Assembly (NCBI RefSeq): GCF_008120935.1
Contig: NZ_RDBO01000065.1
Location: 161,208-225,207 of the forward strand
DNA: 64,000 bases
Direction: 5' to 3'
Source: Streptomyces sp. sk2.1
GTDB lineage: Bacteria; Actinomycetota; Actinomycetes; Streptomycetales; Streptomycetaceae
Made by a program: the position numbers and the translations under genes. Positions 1 to 8,038 of this stretch are shown one piece after another. The notes under the pieces were generated by a model that saw nothing but the letters and a program-made list of their open reading frames with translations, was not told the origin of the DNA and made no database searches. Numbering within the stretch: the first letter of the stretch is position 1; each line of letters opens with the position of its first letter.

Positions 1-203
1 GCGGCCCTGGCGGACCAGTCGGGGTTCACGTAGGGGGTGGCGCCCGCGTAGGGGTTGTCGACCCGGGCCGCGGCCGACGCGGGCGGGGGAAGGGCGACCG
101 TCAGCGCCGCGCCCAGTGCGAGTGCGAGGAGCGCGGCCGGCCTCCGGCGTGAGGCGGCCGGCCTTCGGCGTGTCCCGTGCGAGGTGGTGCCTGTCCTTCT
201 CAT
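1..203 (-). CDS. Secreted glycoside hydrolase family 6 (cellulase/cellobiohydrolase), N-terminus only
   Basis: Only the first 67 or so codons lie in the window; the gene runs off the left edge. The ATG at 203 is preceded by GGAG with suitable spacing. The product starts with an Arg-rich n-region, a hydrophobic Leu/Ala stretch and an Ala-rich cleavage region, a typical Sec signal peptide of about 40 residues. The mature start reads RVDNPYAGATPYVNPDWSA, which I recognise as the conserved beginning of Streptomyces GH6 endoglucanases and cellobiohydrolases. A CebR box about 280 bp upstream supports a cellulose-induced enzyme acting outside the cell. The catalytic domain is not visible, so endo- versus exo-activity cannot be told. 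Confidence 0.75.
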   Translation of the reverse strand, partial: MRRTGTTSHGTRRRPAASRRRPAALLALALGAALTVALPPPASAAARVDNPYAGATPYVNPDWSARA

Positions 204-482
204 TGCGGCTCCATGTTTCTCTCGGGTGCCCGCGGGAGGTCGGCCCGCGGACCTGGGGGGTGTGCCGTACCGGGACAGCGGCTCGGGGTGCGCTGCCCCG
301 CACCGGACCCCGCCGGTGAGGGCGGTGGCCGTCGGTGCGTCGTGGGGGAGAGGTGCCGGAAGAGGAGCGGCGTACGGGGGGTGCGCGCGGTGCGGAATGG
401 GCCCGTGGGACGGTGGAACCTGGCGTGCGGGGGTGCTCCCTACGTCGGACGCACGGCCGTCGCCGTGTGCGATTCTTGATTG

Positions 483-496
483 TGGGAGCGCTCCCA
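483..496. promoter_or_regulatory. CebR operator box
   Basis: The perfect 14-bp palindrome TGGGAGCGCTCCCA is the operator of the LacI-type repressor CebR, which is released by cellobiose in Streptomyces. It lies directly downstream of the probable minus-strand promoter, where a bound repressor would block initiation at the GH6 gene ending at the left edge. Confidence 0.85.
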
Positions 497-524
497 AGGT
501 GGCGTGATGATGCGCACCTGTCAA
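496..524 (-). promoter_or_regulatory. Probable promoter of the GH6 cellulase gene
   Basis: On the minus strand TTGACA (524-519) is followed after 17 nt by CACCTT (501-496). The -35 is perfect and the -10 weak, as is common for vegetative Streptomyces promoters. The CebR box abuts the -10. The transcript would have a leader of about 280 nt. In the rest of 204-884 I see no convincing gene on either strand. Confidence 0.55.
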
Positions 525-884
525 GAGTTGAAGCGCAACCGCCTCGCGGTCCCGCGGTGGGCGGAAGTCGGACGAGAGCGACCCGACGGCGCGCAATCGC
601 AGGTGAAGGCCGGTGTCGCCGGGAACCGGAGAAGAGCGTTCCGCCCGTGCCCGGCCGACCGGCCCGGGAAACGGCGATCGCCCTCTTCGCCGACGGGTGA
701 AAGGGGCTATCGAACGGATGTGCCCCTGGGTGATGGGGAGGGGGACGCGGTCCCACGGCCTCGGGGGCCGACGGAACCGGGGCCGGTGCTGGGGCGATCG
801 CGGTCCTTGACCGGTTCGGGCTTCGCGCCCGACGCGATCGGCGCCGGCGGGATCGACGGAACAGCGGTCGGCGAGCGCGGGCTC

Positions 885-915
885 TTGACCCTCACGTGAC
901 GTCAGGCCGCATAGT
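885..915 (+). promoter_or_regulatory. Probable MerR-type promoter with 19-bp spacer
   Basis: TTGACC (885-890) and CATAGT (910-915) are separated by 19 bp, the over-long spacing typical of promoters that MerR proteins activate by twisting DNA. The palindrome TGACGTCA (897-904) lies in the spacer. The -10 ends 7 nt before the GTG at 923, so the message may be leaderless. This would make the next gene autoregulated (inference). Confidence 0.45.
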
Positions 916-922
916 CGGACCC

Positions 923-2038
923 GTGAAAGACCACTGGACCGTGGGGCGGGTGGCCGAGCTGGCCGGTGTGACCGTCCGCACGCTGCATCACTACGACGAG
1001 ATCGGACTCGTGCGTCCTTCGGCGCGGACCCCGGCCGGGTACCGGGCCTACTCGGCGCGTGACGTGGAGCGGCTCCGGGAGGTGCTGGCCTACCGGCGGC
1101 TGGGCTTCGGTCTGCGAGAGGTCGCGGAACTGGTCGGCGACCCGTCGACCGACGCGGTCGCGCACCTGCGCCGACTGCGCGGCCTGCTGCTGGAGCGGCG
1201 CGACCGCGCCGACGCCATGGTGGCGGCCATCGACGGGGAACTCGGGGCACGGGCGAAGGGACTGACAGTGACACCGGAGAAGCAACTGGAGATGCTCGGT
1301 GCGCGGCTGTACGACGCGATCGGCGGCGCCTACACCGCGACCCGGCGCACCGAGCCCCGGATCGCCGCACAGATCCTGGACGCGCTCGGGGACGCGCAGA
1401 GGGTGCTGAACGTCGGGGCCGGCACCGGTTCCTACGAGCCCGCCGGTCGTGACGTGACCGCGGTGGAGCCATCGGCGGTCATGCGGGGGCAGCGGCCCGC
1501 CGGCTCGGCGCCGTGCGTGGCCGCCGCCGCGGAGAGCCTGCCGTTCGAGGACCGGTCCTTCGACGTCGCGATGGCCGTCTCCACCGTTCACCACTGGGAG
1601 GACCCGCTGGCGGGGCTGCGCGAGATGCGGCGCGTGGCCCGCCGTGTGGTGGTGCTCACGTTCGACACCGACGAGCCCGGATGGCAGGACCGGTTCTGGC
1701 TCACCCGCGACTACCTGCCCGAGTTCGCCATCGTCCTCACGGGATTTCCCTCGCTTGCCGGGATGGCCGACGCGATCGGCGCCCGCGCCGAGCCGGTACC
1801 CGTCCCGTGGGACTGCGCCGACGGCCTGTTCGAGGCGTACTGGCGCCGACCCGGGGCGTATCTGGAGGATCAGGTGCGCCGTGCGACGTCGGTGTGGACG
1901 AGGGTCGGGCCGGAGGCCGAGCAGCGGGCGGTGCGAAGCCTCGGCGACGACCTCGACTCCGGCCGGTGGGCCGAGCGCAACAGCGACCTCGTGGACCTCG
2001 ACGCGGCAGACCTCGGCCTCCGCCTGCTCATTTCCTGA
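923..2038 (+). CDS. MerR-family regulator fused to a SAM-dependent methyltransferase
   Basis: The first 75 or so residues form a MerR winged helix (WTVGRVAELAGVTVRTLHHY, then EIGLVRPSART), followed by a helical linker. From about residue 150 there is a class I methyltransferase: VLNVGAGTGSYEP is the SAM-binding glycine loop and FDVAMAVSTVHHWEDP the later core strand of the Methyltransf_11 type. I chose the GTG at 923 (371 aa) because MerR homology begins there and a -10-like element sits 7 nt upstream; an in-frame start at 896 would add nine residues. MerR C-termini normally bind an effector, so here the methyltransferase may act as sensor or as an enzyme whose substrate is sensed. The substrate is unknown. 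Confidence 0.8.
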   Translation: MKDHWTVGRVAELAGVTVRTLHHYDEIGLVRPSARTPAGYRAYSARDVERLREVLAYRRLGFGLREVAELVGDPSTDAVAHLRRLRGLLLERRDRADAMVAAIDGELGARAKGLTVTPEKQLEMLGARLYDAIGGAYTATRRTEPRIAAQILDALGDAQRVLNVGAGTGSYEPAGRDVTAVEPSAVMRGQRPAGSAPCVAAAAESLPFEDRSFDVAMAVSTVHHWEDPLAGLREMRRVARRVVVLTFDTDEPGWQDRFWLTRDYLPEFAIVLTGFPSLAGMADAIGARAEPVPVPWDCADGLFEAYWRRPGAYLEDQVRRATSVWTRVGPEAEQRAVRSLGDDLDSGRWAERNSDLVDLDAADLGLRLLIS

Positions 2039-2074
2039 ACGGACACCGGCAGGCCGGCACCTCCCGAGGCCGTC

Positions 2075-2233
2075 TCAGGACTCGCGCGTCGCGGCCATCC
2101 CCAGAGTGATCAGGCCGAGCACGACCCAGCCGAACCAGAGCCAGCCGCTGCTCCCCAGCGCCACCGTGTACGCGGTGACCACCACCAGGGCTACCAGCGT
2201 GAGCACTCCCATGGTCTTCGTGGATCCGGACAT
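2075..2233 (-). CDS. Small membrane protein, 52 aa
   Basis: Two hydrophobic segments (about residues 9-27 and 31-46) with a short charged tail ending TRES make this a probable two-helix membrane protein. The ATG at 2233 is preceded by GAGGAGG at good spacing and third positions are mostly G or C. It lies about 67 bp downstream of the CtaG-like gene on the same strand, so it may be cotranscribed with it and involved in the same membrane process. I do not recognise a named family. Confidence 0.7.
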   Translation of the reverse strand: MSGSTKTMGVLTLVALVVVTAYTVALGSSGWLWFGWVVLGLITLGMAATRES

Positions 2234-2299
2234 GCCCGCACCCTCCTCGTCGGCCGCACGGCCGTGGGTGCCATCGTCACCCCTGAGGCGTGTCCACCG

Positions 2300-3250
2300 C
2301 TACCGTCCGCGCGCCTGCAAAGAGGCGAGATAGGCGTTGTACGCCTCCAGCTCCTGGTCACCGTTGCGCTCCGCCGCACGGTCGGAACGCTTCGCCGTCC
2401 GCTGCTCGGATCGGTACCACTGGAAGACCAGCGCGATCAGCACCAGCACCGACGGGATCTCGCTGAAGGCCCAGGCGATGCCGCCCGCCCAGTTCTGGTC
2501 GCTCAGCGCGTCGATGCCGAGCGAGGCCGGCGGATGCTGGTACGTCTCCACCATCGGGGTGGACGCCATCATCAGCGCGATGCCGAAGAACGCGTGGAAC
2601 GGCATCCCGGCGAACAGCTCCAGCATCCGCATGACGTAGCCGGGCCGGTGCGGCCCCGGGTCGACGCCCATGATCGGCCAGAAGAACACCAGGCCGACCG
2701 CGAGGAAGTGCACCATCATCGCGATGTGGCCGGTCTTCGAACCCATCAGGAAGTCGAAGAGCGGGGTGAAGTACAGCGCGTACAGGCTGGCGATGAAGAT
2801 CGGGATCGTGAAGGCCGGGTGCGTGATGACCCGCATGTACCGGCTGTGCAGCAGCATGAGCAGCAGCTCGCGCGGACCGGTGCGGCCGCGCCCGGCGACC
2901 GGCAGCGCGCGCAGGGCCAGGGTCACCGGGGCCCCCAGCAGCAGCAGGATCGGCGACAGCATGCTGATCACCATGTGCTGCACCATGTGCACGCTGAACA
3001 TGACCATGCCGTAGTCGTTCAGCTTGGTGCACATCACCAGGGCGATGCTCAGCACGCCGACGACGAAGAAGACGATCCGGCCGACCGGCCACTCGTCCCC
3101 GCGTCTGCGCAGCCGCACCACGGCGTACCCGTACAGGGCCAGGCCCAGCACACAGCCGATGAGGAAGAACGGGTCGGCGGAGAATTGAAGCCCCCGTCCC
3201 AGCGTGAACGGCGGCAGGTCCATGTTCATGCCGTGCCCGCTGTGGTCCAT
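2300..3250 (-). CDS. ctaG: Cytochrome c oxidase assembly protein, CtaG/caa3 type
   Basis: This 316-residue polytopic membrane protein has about seven hydrophobic segments and a His/Met-rich N-terminus (MDHSGHGMNMDLPPFTLGRG), typical of the caa3_CtaG family that helps insert copper into the terminal oxidase. Conserved features include HMVQHMVISMLSPILLLLGA near residue 105 and LFAGMPFHAFFGIALM near residue 215. The function is by family; the substrate oxidase is not in the window. Gene symbol by similarity only. Confidence 0.85.
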   Translation of the reverse strand: MDHSGHGMNMDLPPFTLGRGLQFSADPFFLIGCVLGLALYGYAVVRLRRRGDEWPVGRIVFFVVGVLSIALVMCTKLNDYGMVMFSVHMVQHMVISMLSPILLLLGAPVTLALRALPVAGRGRTGPRELLLMLLHSRYMRVITHPAFTIPIFIASLYALYFTPLFDFLMGSKTGHIAMMVHFLAVGLVFFWPIMGVDPGPHRPGYVMRMLELFAGMPFHAFFGIALMMASTPMVETYQHPPASLGIDALSDQNWAGGIAWAFSEIPSVLVLIALVFQWYRSEQRTAKRSDRAAERNGDQELEAYNAYLASLQARGR

Positions 3251-3308
3251 CTGTTCACTCCCGCTGGGGACATCCCCGTTTCGCGCCGGTTGTCCCGACC
3301 AGAGTAGA

Positions 3309-3342
3309 ACCGCCCCCGGCCGCGGTTGCGGCCGGGGGCGGT
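3309..3342 (-). terminator. Terminator hairpin after pfkA
   Basis: ACCGCCCCCGGCCGC (3309-3323), a GGTT loop, then its exact complement (3328-3342): a perfect 15-bp stem starting 20 bp past the pfkA stop. Confidence 0.8.
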
Positions 3343-3361
3343 CCCGGGGTCGGGAGGTCGC

Positions 3362-4390
3362 TCAGAGCACGCACTCCGCCTCGGCGTACCGCTCCGCCGG
3401 AACCGTCTTCAGGGTCTCCACGGCCTGGTTCAGCGGCACCATCACGATGTCCGTGCCGCGCAGCGCCGTCATCATGCCGAACTCCCCGCGGTGCGCGGCC
3501 TCCACCGCGTGCCAGCCGAAGCGGGTGGCGAGCACCCGGTCGTACGCGGTCGGCGTGCCGCCGCGCTGCACATGGCCGAGGATCACCGGGCGGGCCTCCT
3601 TGCCCAGGCGCTGCTCCAGCTCGGTGGAGAGCCGGGTGGCCATGCCGGCGAAGCGCTCGTGCCCGTAGATGTCCTTGGTGCCCTGCTCGACCTCCATGGA
3701 CGAGCCCGCGCGCGGCTTCGCGCCCTCGGCGACGACCACGATCGCGAACTTCTTCCCGGCCGAGAAGCGCTTGCCGACCACCTCGGTCAGCTCGTCTATG
3801 TCGAAGGGGCGCTCCGGCACCACGATGGCGTGCGCGCCGGCCGCCATGCCCGAATGCAGGGCGATCCAGCCGGTGTGGCGGCCCATGACCTCGACGATGA
3901 GCACCCGCTGGTGGGACTCGGCGGTGGTCTTGAGCCGGTCGAGCGCCTCGGTGGCGACACCGACGGCGGTGTCGAAGCCGAAGGTCACGTCGGTGGACGC
4001 GATGTCGTTGTCGATGGTCTTGGGCACACCGACGATCGGCAGGCCCGCCTCGGACAGCAGGTGGGCCGCCTTCAGCGTGCCCTCGCCGCCGATCGGGATG
4101 ATCGCGTCGAGGCCGAGGTCGGAGACATGGCCCCGGGCCTGCTCGACGCCGCCGCGCAGATGGGCGGGCTGGACCCGGGAGGAGCCGAGGATCGTGCCGC
4201 CGCGGGCCAGGATGCCGCCGACCGCGTCGAGATCGAGCCTGCGGTAGTCGCACTCCAGCAGGCCCTTCCACCCGTCGTGGAAGCCGATGACCTCGTCACC
4301 GTGGTCGACCACCGCGCGATGTACGACGGAACGGATGACGGCGTTGAGGCCGGGGCAGTCGCCGCCGGAGGTGAGAACACCAATTCGCAT
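3362..4390 (-). CDS. pfkA: ATP-dependent 6-phosphofructokinase
   Basis: Phosphorylates fructose 6-phosphate to fructose 1,6-bisphosphate in glycolysis. The 342-residue protein begins MRIGVLTSGGDCPGLNAVIR, the standard N-terminal nucleotide site; an in-frame extension to 4456 is rejected because homology starts at this Met. GGEGT occupies 101-105: Gly104 marks an ATP user (PPi enzymes have Asp), while Lys124 in PKTIDNDI is the residue found in PPi-type and actinobacterial group III enzymes. The sequence is therefore the mixed Gly104/Lys124 type seen in actinomycete ATP-PFKs, usually without bacterial allosteric control. Streptomyces often carry several paralogues. The gene is monocistronic, with hairpins on both sides. 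Confidence 0.93.
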   Translation of the reverse strand: MRIGVLTSGGDCPGLNAVIRSVVHRAVVDHGDEVIGFHDGWKGLLECDYRRLDLDAVGGILARGGTILGSSRVQPAHLRGGVEQARGHVSDLGLDAIIPIGGEGTLKAAHLLSEAGLPIVGVPKTIDNDIASTDVTFGFDTAVGVATEALDRLKTTAESHQRVLIVEVMGRHTGWIALHSGMAAGAHAIVVPERPFDIDELTEVVGKRFSAGKKFAIVVVAEGAKPRAGSSMEVEQGTKDIYGHERFAGMATRLSTELEQRLGKEARPVILGHVQRGGTPTAYDRVLATRFGWHAVEAAHRGEFGMMTALRGTDIVMVPLNQAVETLKTVPAERYAEAECVL

Positions 4391-4448
4391 TGCCCGGGAA
4401 ACCTTTGCAACGTGGGCCGACGACCGGACCCCGTCGTCCGGTTGGTTC

Positions 4449-4478
4449 CCCGCCACCCTACCGGCGCAGGGTGGCGGG
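4449..4478 (-). terminator. Terminator hairpin after the murT-gatD operon
   Basis: CCCGCCACCCT (4449-4459) pairs with AGGGTGGCGGG (4468-4478) over an 8-nt loop, 55 bp past the gatD stop and before the pfkA start. Confidence 0.65.
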
Positions 4479-4533
4479 ACCGAACCGGGCGTCCACCTGC
4501 TGGAATCTGCTCAGACGAGCGAATCCGACCTCA

Positions 4534-5262
4534 TCAGGCGGGCTGTGTCGCGGACGCGATGCGCTCGGCGCGCAGCGCCTCGTACCAGCGGTCGTCGGTC
4601 GGCGGCAGGGCGTTCACATCGAGGGCCAGCTTCAGCAGCAGGTCCGCGATCTGCGGGTTGCGCGCCATGACGGGGCCGTGCATGTACGTGCCGAAGACGG
4701 TGTCGTTGTACGCGCCCTCGGTGCCGTCGCCGGTGCCGTTGCCCCGGCCGAGCTTCACCCGGGCGAACGGCCGTGCCGTCGGGCCGAGATGGGTGACGCC
4801 CTGGTGGTTCTCGAAACCGGTCAGCGGCGGCAGGCCGAGGTTCGGGTCGATGTCGGCCAGCACGTCACCGACGCACCGGGCCCCCTCGCCGCGGGTGGAG
4901 ACCACGTCGAGCAGCCCGAGGCCGGGCTCGCGCTCGCCGAGGTCGTTGATGAACTCGTGCCCGAGGATCTGGTAGCCGGCGCAGACCGAGAAGATGATCG
5001 CGCCGTTGGACGCGGCCCGGCTGAGCCCGCCGTCGCGGCGCAGTCGTTCCGCGGCCAGGCGCTGCGGCCGGTCCTCGCCCCCGCCGATCAGGTAGATGTC
5101 GCCGGACGTCGGCACCGGCTGGTCGCTGCGCACGTCGACGCGCTGCACGTCGAGCCCGCGCTGCCGGGCCCGGCGCTCCACCACCAGCGCGTTGCCCTGG
5201 TCGCCGTAGGTGCTGAGGAGGTCGGGGTAGACCCAGACCAGACGCAGACCGTTGTTGCTCAT
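4534..5262 (-). CDS. gatD: Lipid II isoglutaminyl synthase, glutaminase subunit GatD
   Basis: GatD releases ammonia from glutamine for MurT, which amidates the D-Glu of lipid II to D-isoglutamine. The 242-aa protein is a class I (CobB/CobQ-like) amidotransferase: nucleophile Cys94 in FSVCAGYQILGHEF and catalytic His195 in TYMHGPVMARNP, with RVD and GGGEDRPQ motifs before them. The ATG at 5262 has GGAGAGGA upstream and fits the family N-terminus (LVWVYPDLLSTYGDQGN); an in-frame extension to 5310 would overlap murT. It lies 34 bp after murT in the same operon, the usual gene order. Confidence 0.92.
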   Translation of the reverse strand: MSNNGLRLVWVYPDLLSTYGDQGNALVVERRARQRGLDVQRVDVRSDQPVPTSGDIYLIGGGEDRPQRLAAERLRRDGGLSRAASNGAIIFSVCAGYQILGHEFINDLGEREPGLGLLDVVSTRGEGARCVGDVLADIDPNLGLPPLTGFENHQGVTHLGPTARPFARVKLGRGNGTGDGTEGAYNDTVFGTYMHGPVMARNPQIADLLLKLALDVNALPPTDDRWYEALRAERIASATQPA

Positions 5263-5296
5263 GCTTCGTCCTCTCCGGAGGTGGCCGGGGCCGGGG

Positions 5297-6535
5297 TCAG
5301 TTGCCGACACGACGGCGCAGATCCTGGAAGGCGGTGTAGTTGGCGATGACCTCGATGCGGCCGGGCGGGGCCTGCTGCACGGCCTCGTCGAGGGTCTCGC
5401 AGACCCGGAAGTCCAGACCGGCCACTTCGAGGCGGACCGCCAGGTCCAGCTTGCGGTCGCCGAGCACGAAGATCGGGTGACCGGCGAGCTGGGTGTAGTC
5501 CACGTCCCACAGCCAGGAGGTGTCCGTGCCGTCCGCGCCGCGGGCGTTGACGGAGAGGATCACCGGCGTCGGCGGCGGGTCGATCAGGGAGAACGTCTCC
5601 AGCCAGCCCGCCGGGTTCTTCGCCAGCAGCAGCCGCAGCTCGCGGCCGAGGAAGGTCACCACGTCGTAGCGGCCGGCGACGGCCTGCACCTGGTACATCC
5701 GCTCCAGTGCGACCTGCGGCGGCACGCCGAAGACGGCGGCCACGGCGGCGGAGCTGGTGGCGTTGGCCTTGTTGGCGCGGCCGGGCAGCTGGAGGTGGAT
5801 CGGCCAGGCCGAGCCGTGCGGGTCCAGCACGTAGTCGCCGTGCAGCACCCAGCTCGGCGCGGGGCGGCGGAATCCGCACTCGCCGCAGAACCAGTCGTCG
5901 CCCGGACGCTGCATCACACCGCCGCAGGCGGGGCAGGACCAGGCGTCGTCCTTCCACGCCTGACCGGCCGCCACCCACACCACGTTGGGGGAGGAGGAGG
6001 CCGCCCAGACAATCAGCGGGTCGTCGGCATTGGCGACGATCACGGCCTTGGAGCCGGACAGTCCCTCACGCCACTTCTCCGCCAGCATCCGGGTCTCCGC
6101 CGCGCGGTCCAGCTGGTCGCGGGAGAGGTTGAGCAGCGCGATCACCTTGGGCGTCGTGTCGCGGGCGACTCCGGCCAGGTACTTCTCGTCGACCTCGATC
6201 ACGCCGTACTGCGCGTCCGAGCCGCCGGCCAGCGCCGAGGTGATGCCCGCGGGCATGTTGGCGCCGAGCGCGTTCGACACGACCGGGCCGGCGGCCCGCA
6301 GTGCCTCGGCGATCAGCCGGGTGGTCGTCGTCTTGCCGTTCGTCGCCGACACGAGGATCACGTCCAGGTGCTGCGCCAGCCGCCCCAGCAGGTCGGGGTC
6401 GAGCTTGAGCGCCACCCGGCCGCCGATCACCGATCCGCTGCCGCGCCCCGCGGCGCGCGACACCGCCGCCGCGGCCCTGCCCGCCGTCACGGCCAGCTTG
6501 GCCCGTGGCGACAGCGGCTCCGTGTTGCCTGCCAT
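5297..6535 (-). CDS. murT: Lipid II isoglutaminyl synthase, Mur ligase subunit MurT
   Basis: MurT is the ATP-dependent ligase half of the lipid II amidation complex. The P-loop SATNGKTTTTRL is at about residues 63-74. A Cys4 zinc ribbon, CPACGG...FCGECGF, is inserted in the central domain, diagnostic of MurT against MurE/MurF. A C-terminal DUF1727 domain with DVDYTQLAG and CETLDEAVQQ carries residues that meet GatD. I start at the ATG 6535 (412 aa), placed after AAGGAGGATC; a start at 6556 would add seven residues. First gene of the murT-gatD operon; divergent from def. Confidence 0.92.
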   Translation of the reverse strand: MAGNTEPLSPRAKLAVTAGRAAAAVSRAAGRGSGSVIGGRVALKLDPDLLGRLAQHLDVILVSATNGKTTTTRLIAEALRAAGPVVSNALGANMPAGITSALAGGSDAQYGVIEVDEKYLAGVARDTTPKVIALLNLSRDQLDRAAETRMLAEKWREGLSGSKAVIVANADDPLIVWAASSSPNVVWVAAGQAWKDDAWSCPACGGVMQRPGDDWFCGECGFRRPAPSWVLHGDYVLDPHGSAWPIHLQLPGRANKANATSSAAVAAVFGVPPQVALERMYQVQAVAGRYDVVTFLGRELRLLLAKNPAGWLETFSLIDPPPTPVILSVNARGADGTDTSWLWDVDYTQLAGHPIFVLGDRKLDLAVRLEVAGLDFRVCETLDEAVQQAPPGRIEVIANYTAFQDLRRRVGN

Positions 6536-6649
6536 CGTCCTAGATCCTCCTTGCATCGGTCCGTGCCCAGCCTATCGATGTCCGGCGCGACGGCCGCACC
6601 CTGGCACCGCCGGAGAGGCCGTGGCCATGCGGAACGTACGATTGCGGCC

Positions 6650-7198
6650 ATGCGAAACCGCCCGATCCCCGGCAGTTCCGGCCTGATCCGCGCCATGAGT
6701 CTGCTCGGCGATCCGGTGCTGCACGGCGCCTGCGAACCCGTCACGGACTTCGGCCCCCCGCTCGCCCGGCTCGTCGAGGACATGTACGCCACCATGTACG
6801 CGGCCGAGGGGGTCGGCCTCGCGGCCAACCAGATCGGCGTTCCGCTGCGGGTGTTCGTCTACGACTGCCCGGACGACGAGGACGTCCGCCATCTCGGACA
6901 TCTCGTCAACCCGACGCTCGTCGAGGCGGACGGCATCACCGTACGCGGCCCGGAGGGCTGTCTGTCGCTGCCGGGGCTGGAGGCGGGCACCCCGCGCTTC
7001 GACCGCGCCGTCGTCGAGGGGTTCACGGTGGAGGGCGAGCCGGTGCGGGTCACCGGCACCGGCTTCTTCGCGCGCTGCCTCCAGCACGAGTGCGACCACC
7101 TCGAAGGCACCGTCTACACGGACCGGTTGACCGGACTGCGCCGCCGCAGGGCGCTGCGCGCGGCCCGCCGGGCGCCCTGGGCGCGCACCGCCGGCTGA
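6650..7198 (+). CDS. def: Peptide deformylase
   Basis: Removes the formyl group from nascent protein N-termini. All three family motifs are intact in 182 residues: GVGLAANQ (54-61), EGCLS (102-106) and HECDH (146-150), giving the metal ligands Cys104, His146, His150 and the catalytic Glu147. The tail after residue 160 is Arg-rich, as in several actinobacterial forms. Streptomyces have multiple deformylases; this copy is not next to fmt. It stands alone and converges on the TetR gene 17 bp away. Confidence 0.92.
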   Translation: MRNRPIPGSSGLIRAMSLLGDPVLHGACEPVTDFGPPLARLVEDMYATMYAAEGVGLAANQIGVPLRVFVYDCPDDEDVRHLGHLVNPTLVEADGITVRGPEGCLSLPGLEAGTPRFDRAVVEGFTVEGEPVRVTGTGFFARCLQHECDHLEGTVYTDRLTGLRRRRALRAARRAPWARTAG

Positions 7199-7215
7199 AC
7201 GCCCGTCGGCCGGCC

Positions 7216-7866
7216 TCAGAAGCCCGGCCCGCCGGGCCGGTCCTGCGCGGCGGACAGCCGGCCCCACAGCAGGTCCGCCAGGCTGCGCACCAACTGCTCG
7301 CGGGAGCAGGGGCGTTCGCCGAGCCACCAGTCGCCGGCCGCGTGCATCATGCCGACGATGCCGTGGCCCCAGATGCGGGCCGTGGCCTCGCTGTCCGGGC
7401 CGAGGTCCACCCGCTCGGCGATCACCAGGGCGAGTTCCTCGCCGAGTCGGCGCAGCAGCGGAGCCGAGTGCCGCCCGACGTCGAACCCCTGCTCCGTCGA
7501 GGGGGCCGCGTCGTCGGCGGGGTGCATCAGGAAGCGGTAGACCTGGGGGCGGGCCTCGATCGCCGCGAGGTAGGTGTCGAGCGTCGACTCGACGCGCTGC
7601 CGGCGCTCGGCGGGGGCGTCGAGCGCGGCGCGCAGGGCGATCAGCAGGGCGTCGGTGTGGCGCTTGGCCAGGGCGCGGTAGAGGCCGCCCTTGTCGCCGA
7701 AGTGCCGGTAGAGGATGGGCTTGGTGATCCCGGCCTCCGCCGCGATGGCGTTCATCGAGGCGCCGGGACCGTCCCTGAGCACCACGCGGTCGGCGGCTTC
7801 GAGCAGCTCGCGACGGCGGTTTTCGGCCGCCGTCCGCTGGCGCTCGGCCTGTCGTGTGGTCTCCAT
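7216..7866 (-). CDS. TetR-family repressor
   Basis: A 216-aa protein with an N-terminal TetR helix-turn-helix (RRRELLEAADRVVLRDG, then MNAIAAEAGITKPILYRHFG, about residues 18-65) and a helical ligand domain. The ATG at 7866 gives the standard N-terminus METTRQAERQRTAAENRR; longer in-frame reading into the operator is rejected. It is divergent from an acyl-CoA dehydrogenase gene, with an imperfect palindrome between them, so it probably represses that gene and perhaps itself in response to an acyl-CoA or fatty acid (inference). Confidence 0.88.
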   Translation of the reverse strand: METTRQAERQRTAAENRRRELLEAADRVVLRDGPGASMNAIAAEAGITKPILYRHFGDKGGLYRALAKRHTDALLIALRAALDAPAERRQRVESTLDTYLAAIEARPQVYRFLMHPADDAAPSTEQGFDVGRHSAPLLRRLGEELALVIAERVDLGPDSEATARIWGHGIVGMMHAAGDWWLGERPCSREQLVRSLADLLWGRLSAAQDRPGGPGF

Positions 7867-7957
7867 GTCGTTTCTCCCCGCCCTGGCCGTGCCCTGTACG
7901 TCCTGCCTGCGCAACGTAACACTCTGCCCAGGGGAGCGCGGATCGGAAGCGGTGTGG

Positions 7958-8003
7958 TTGACAGAGGCTACTTGTCGGTAACAGACTGCGGTTACCGCAA
8001 GTA
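7958..8003 (+). promoter_or_regulatory. TetR operator and -35 element upstream of the acyl-CoA dehydrogenase
   Basis: TACTTGTCGGTAAC (7969-7982) and GTTACCGCAAGTA (7991-8003) form an inverted repeat about an 8-bp centre, imperfect by one missing base. TTGACA at 7958-7963 is a candidate -35 facing the dehydrogenase, so the dyad would cover the -10 area. Size and position fit a TetR dimer site. Confidence 0.6.
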
Positions 8004-8038
8004 ACGAGTGGTTTTCACGGCAGTACGTGGAGGGGAAC

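Noticed and set aside
55-507. Plus-strand ORFs over the cellulase 5' region.
   Set aside because: They are antisense to the GH6 signal peptide and run through the CebR box and promoter.
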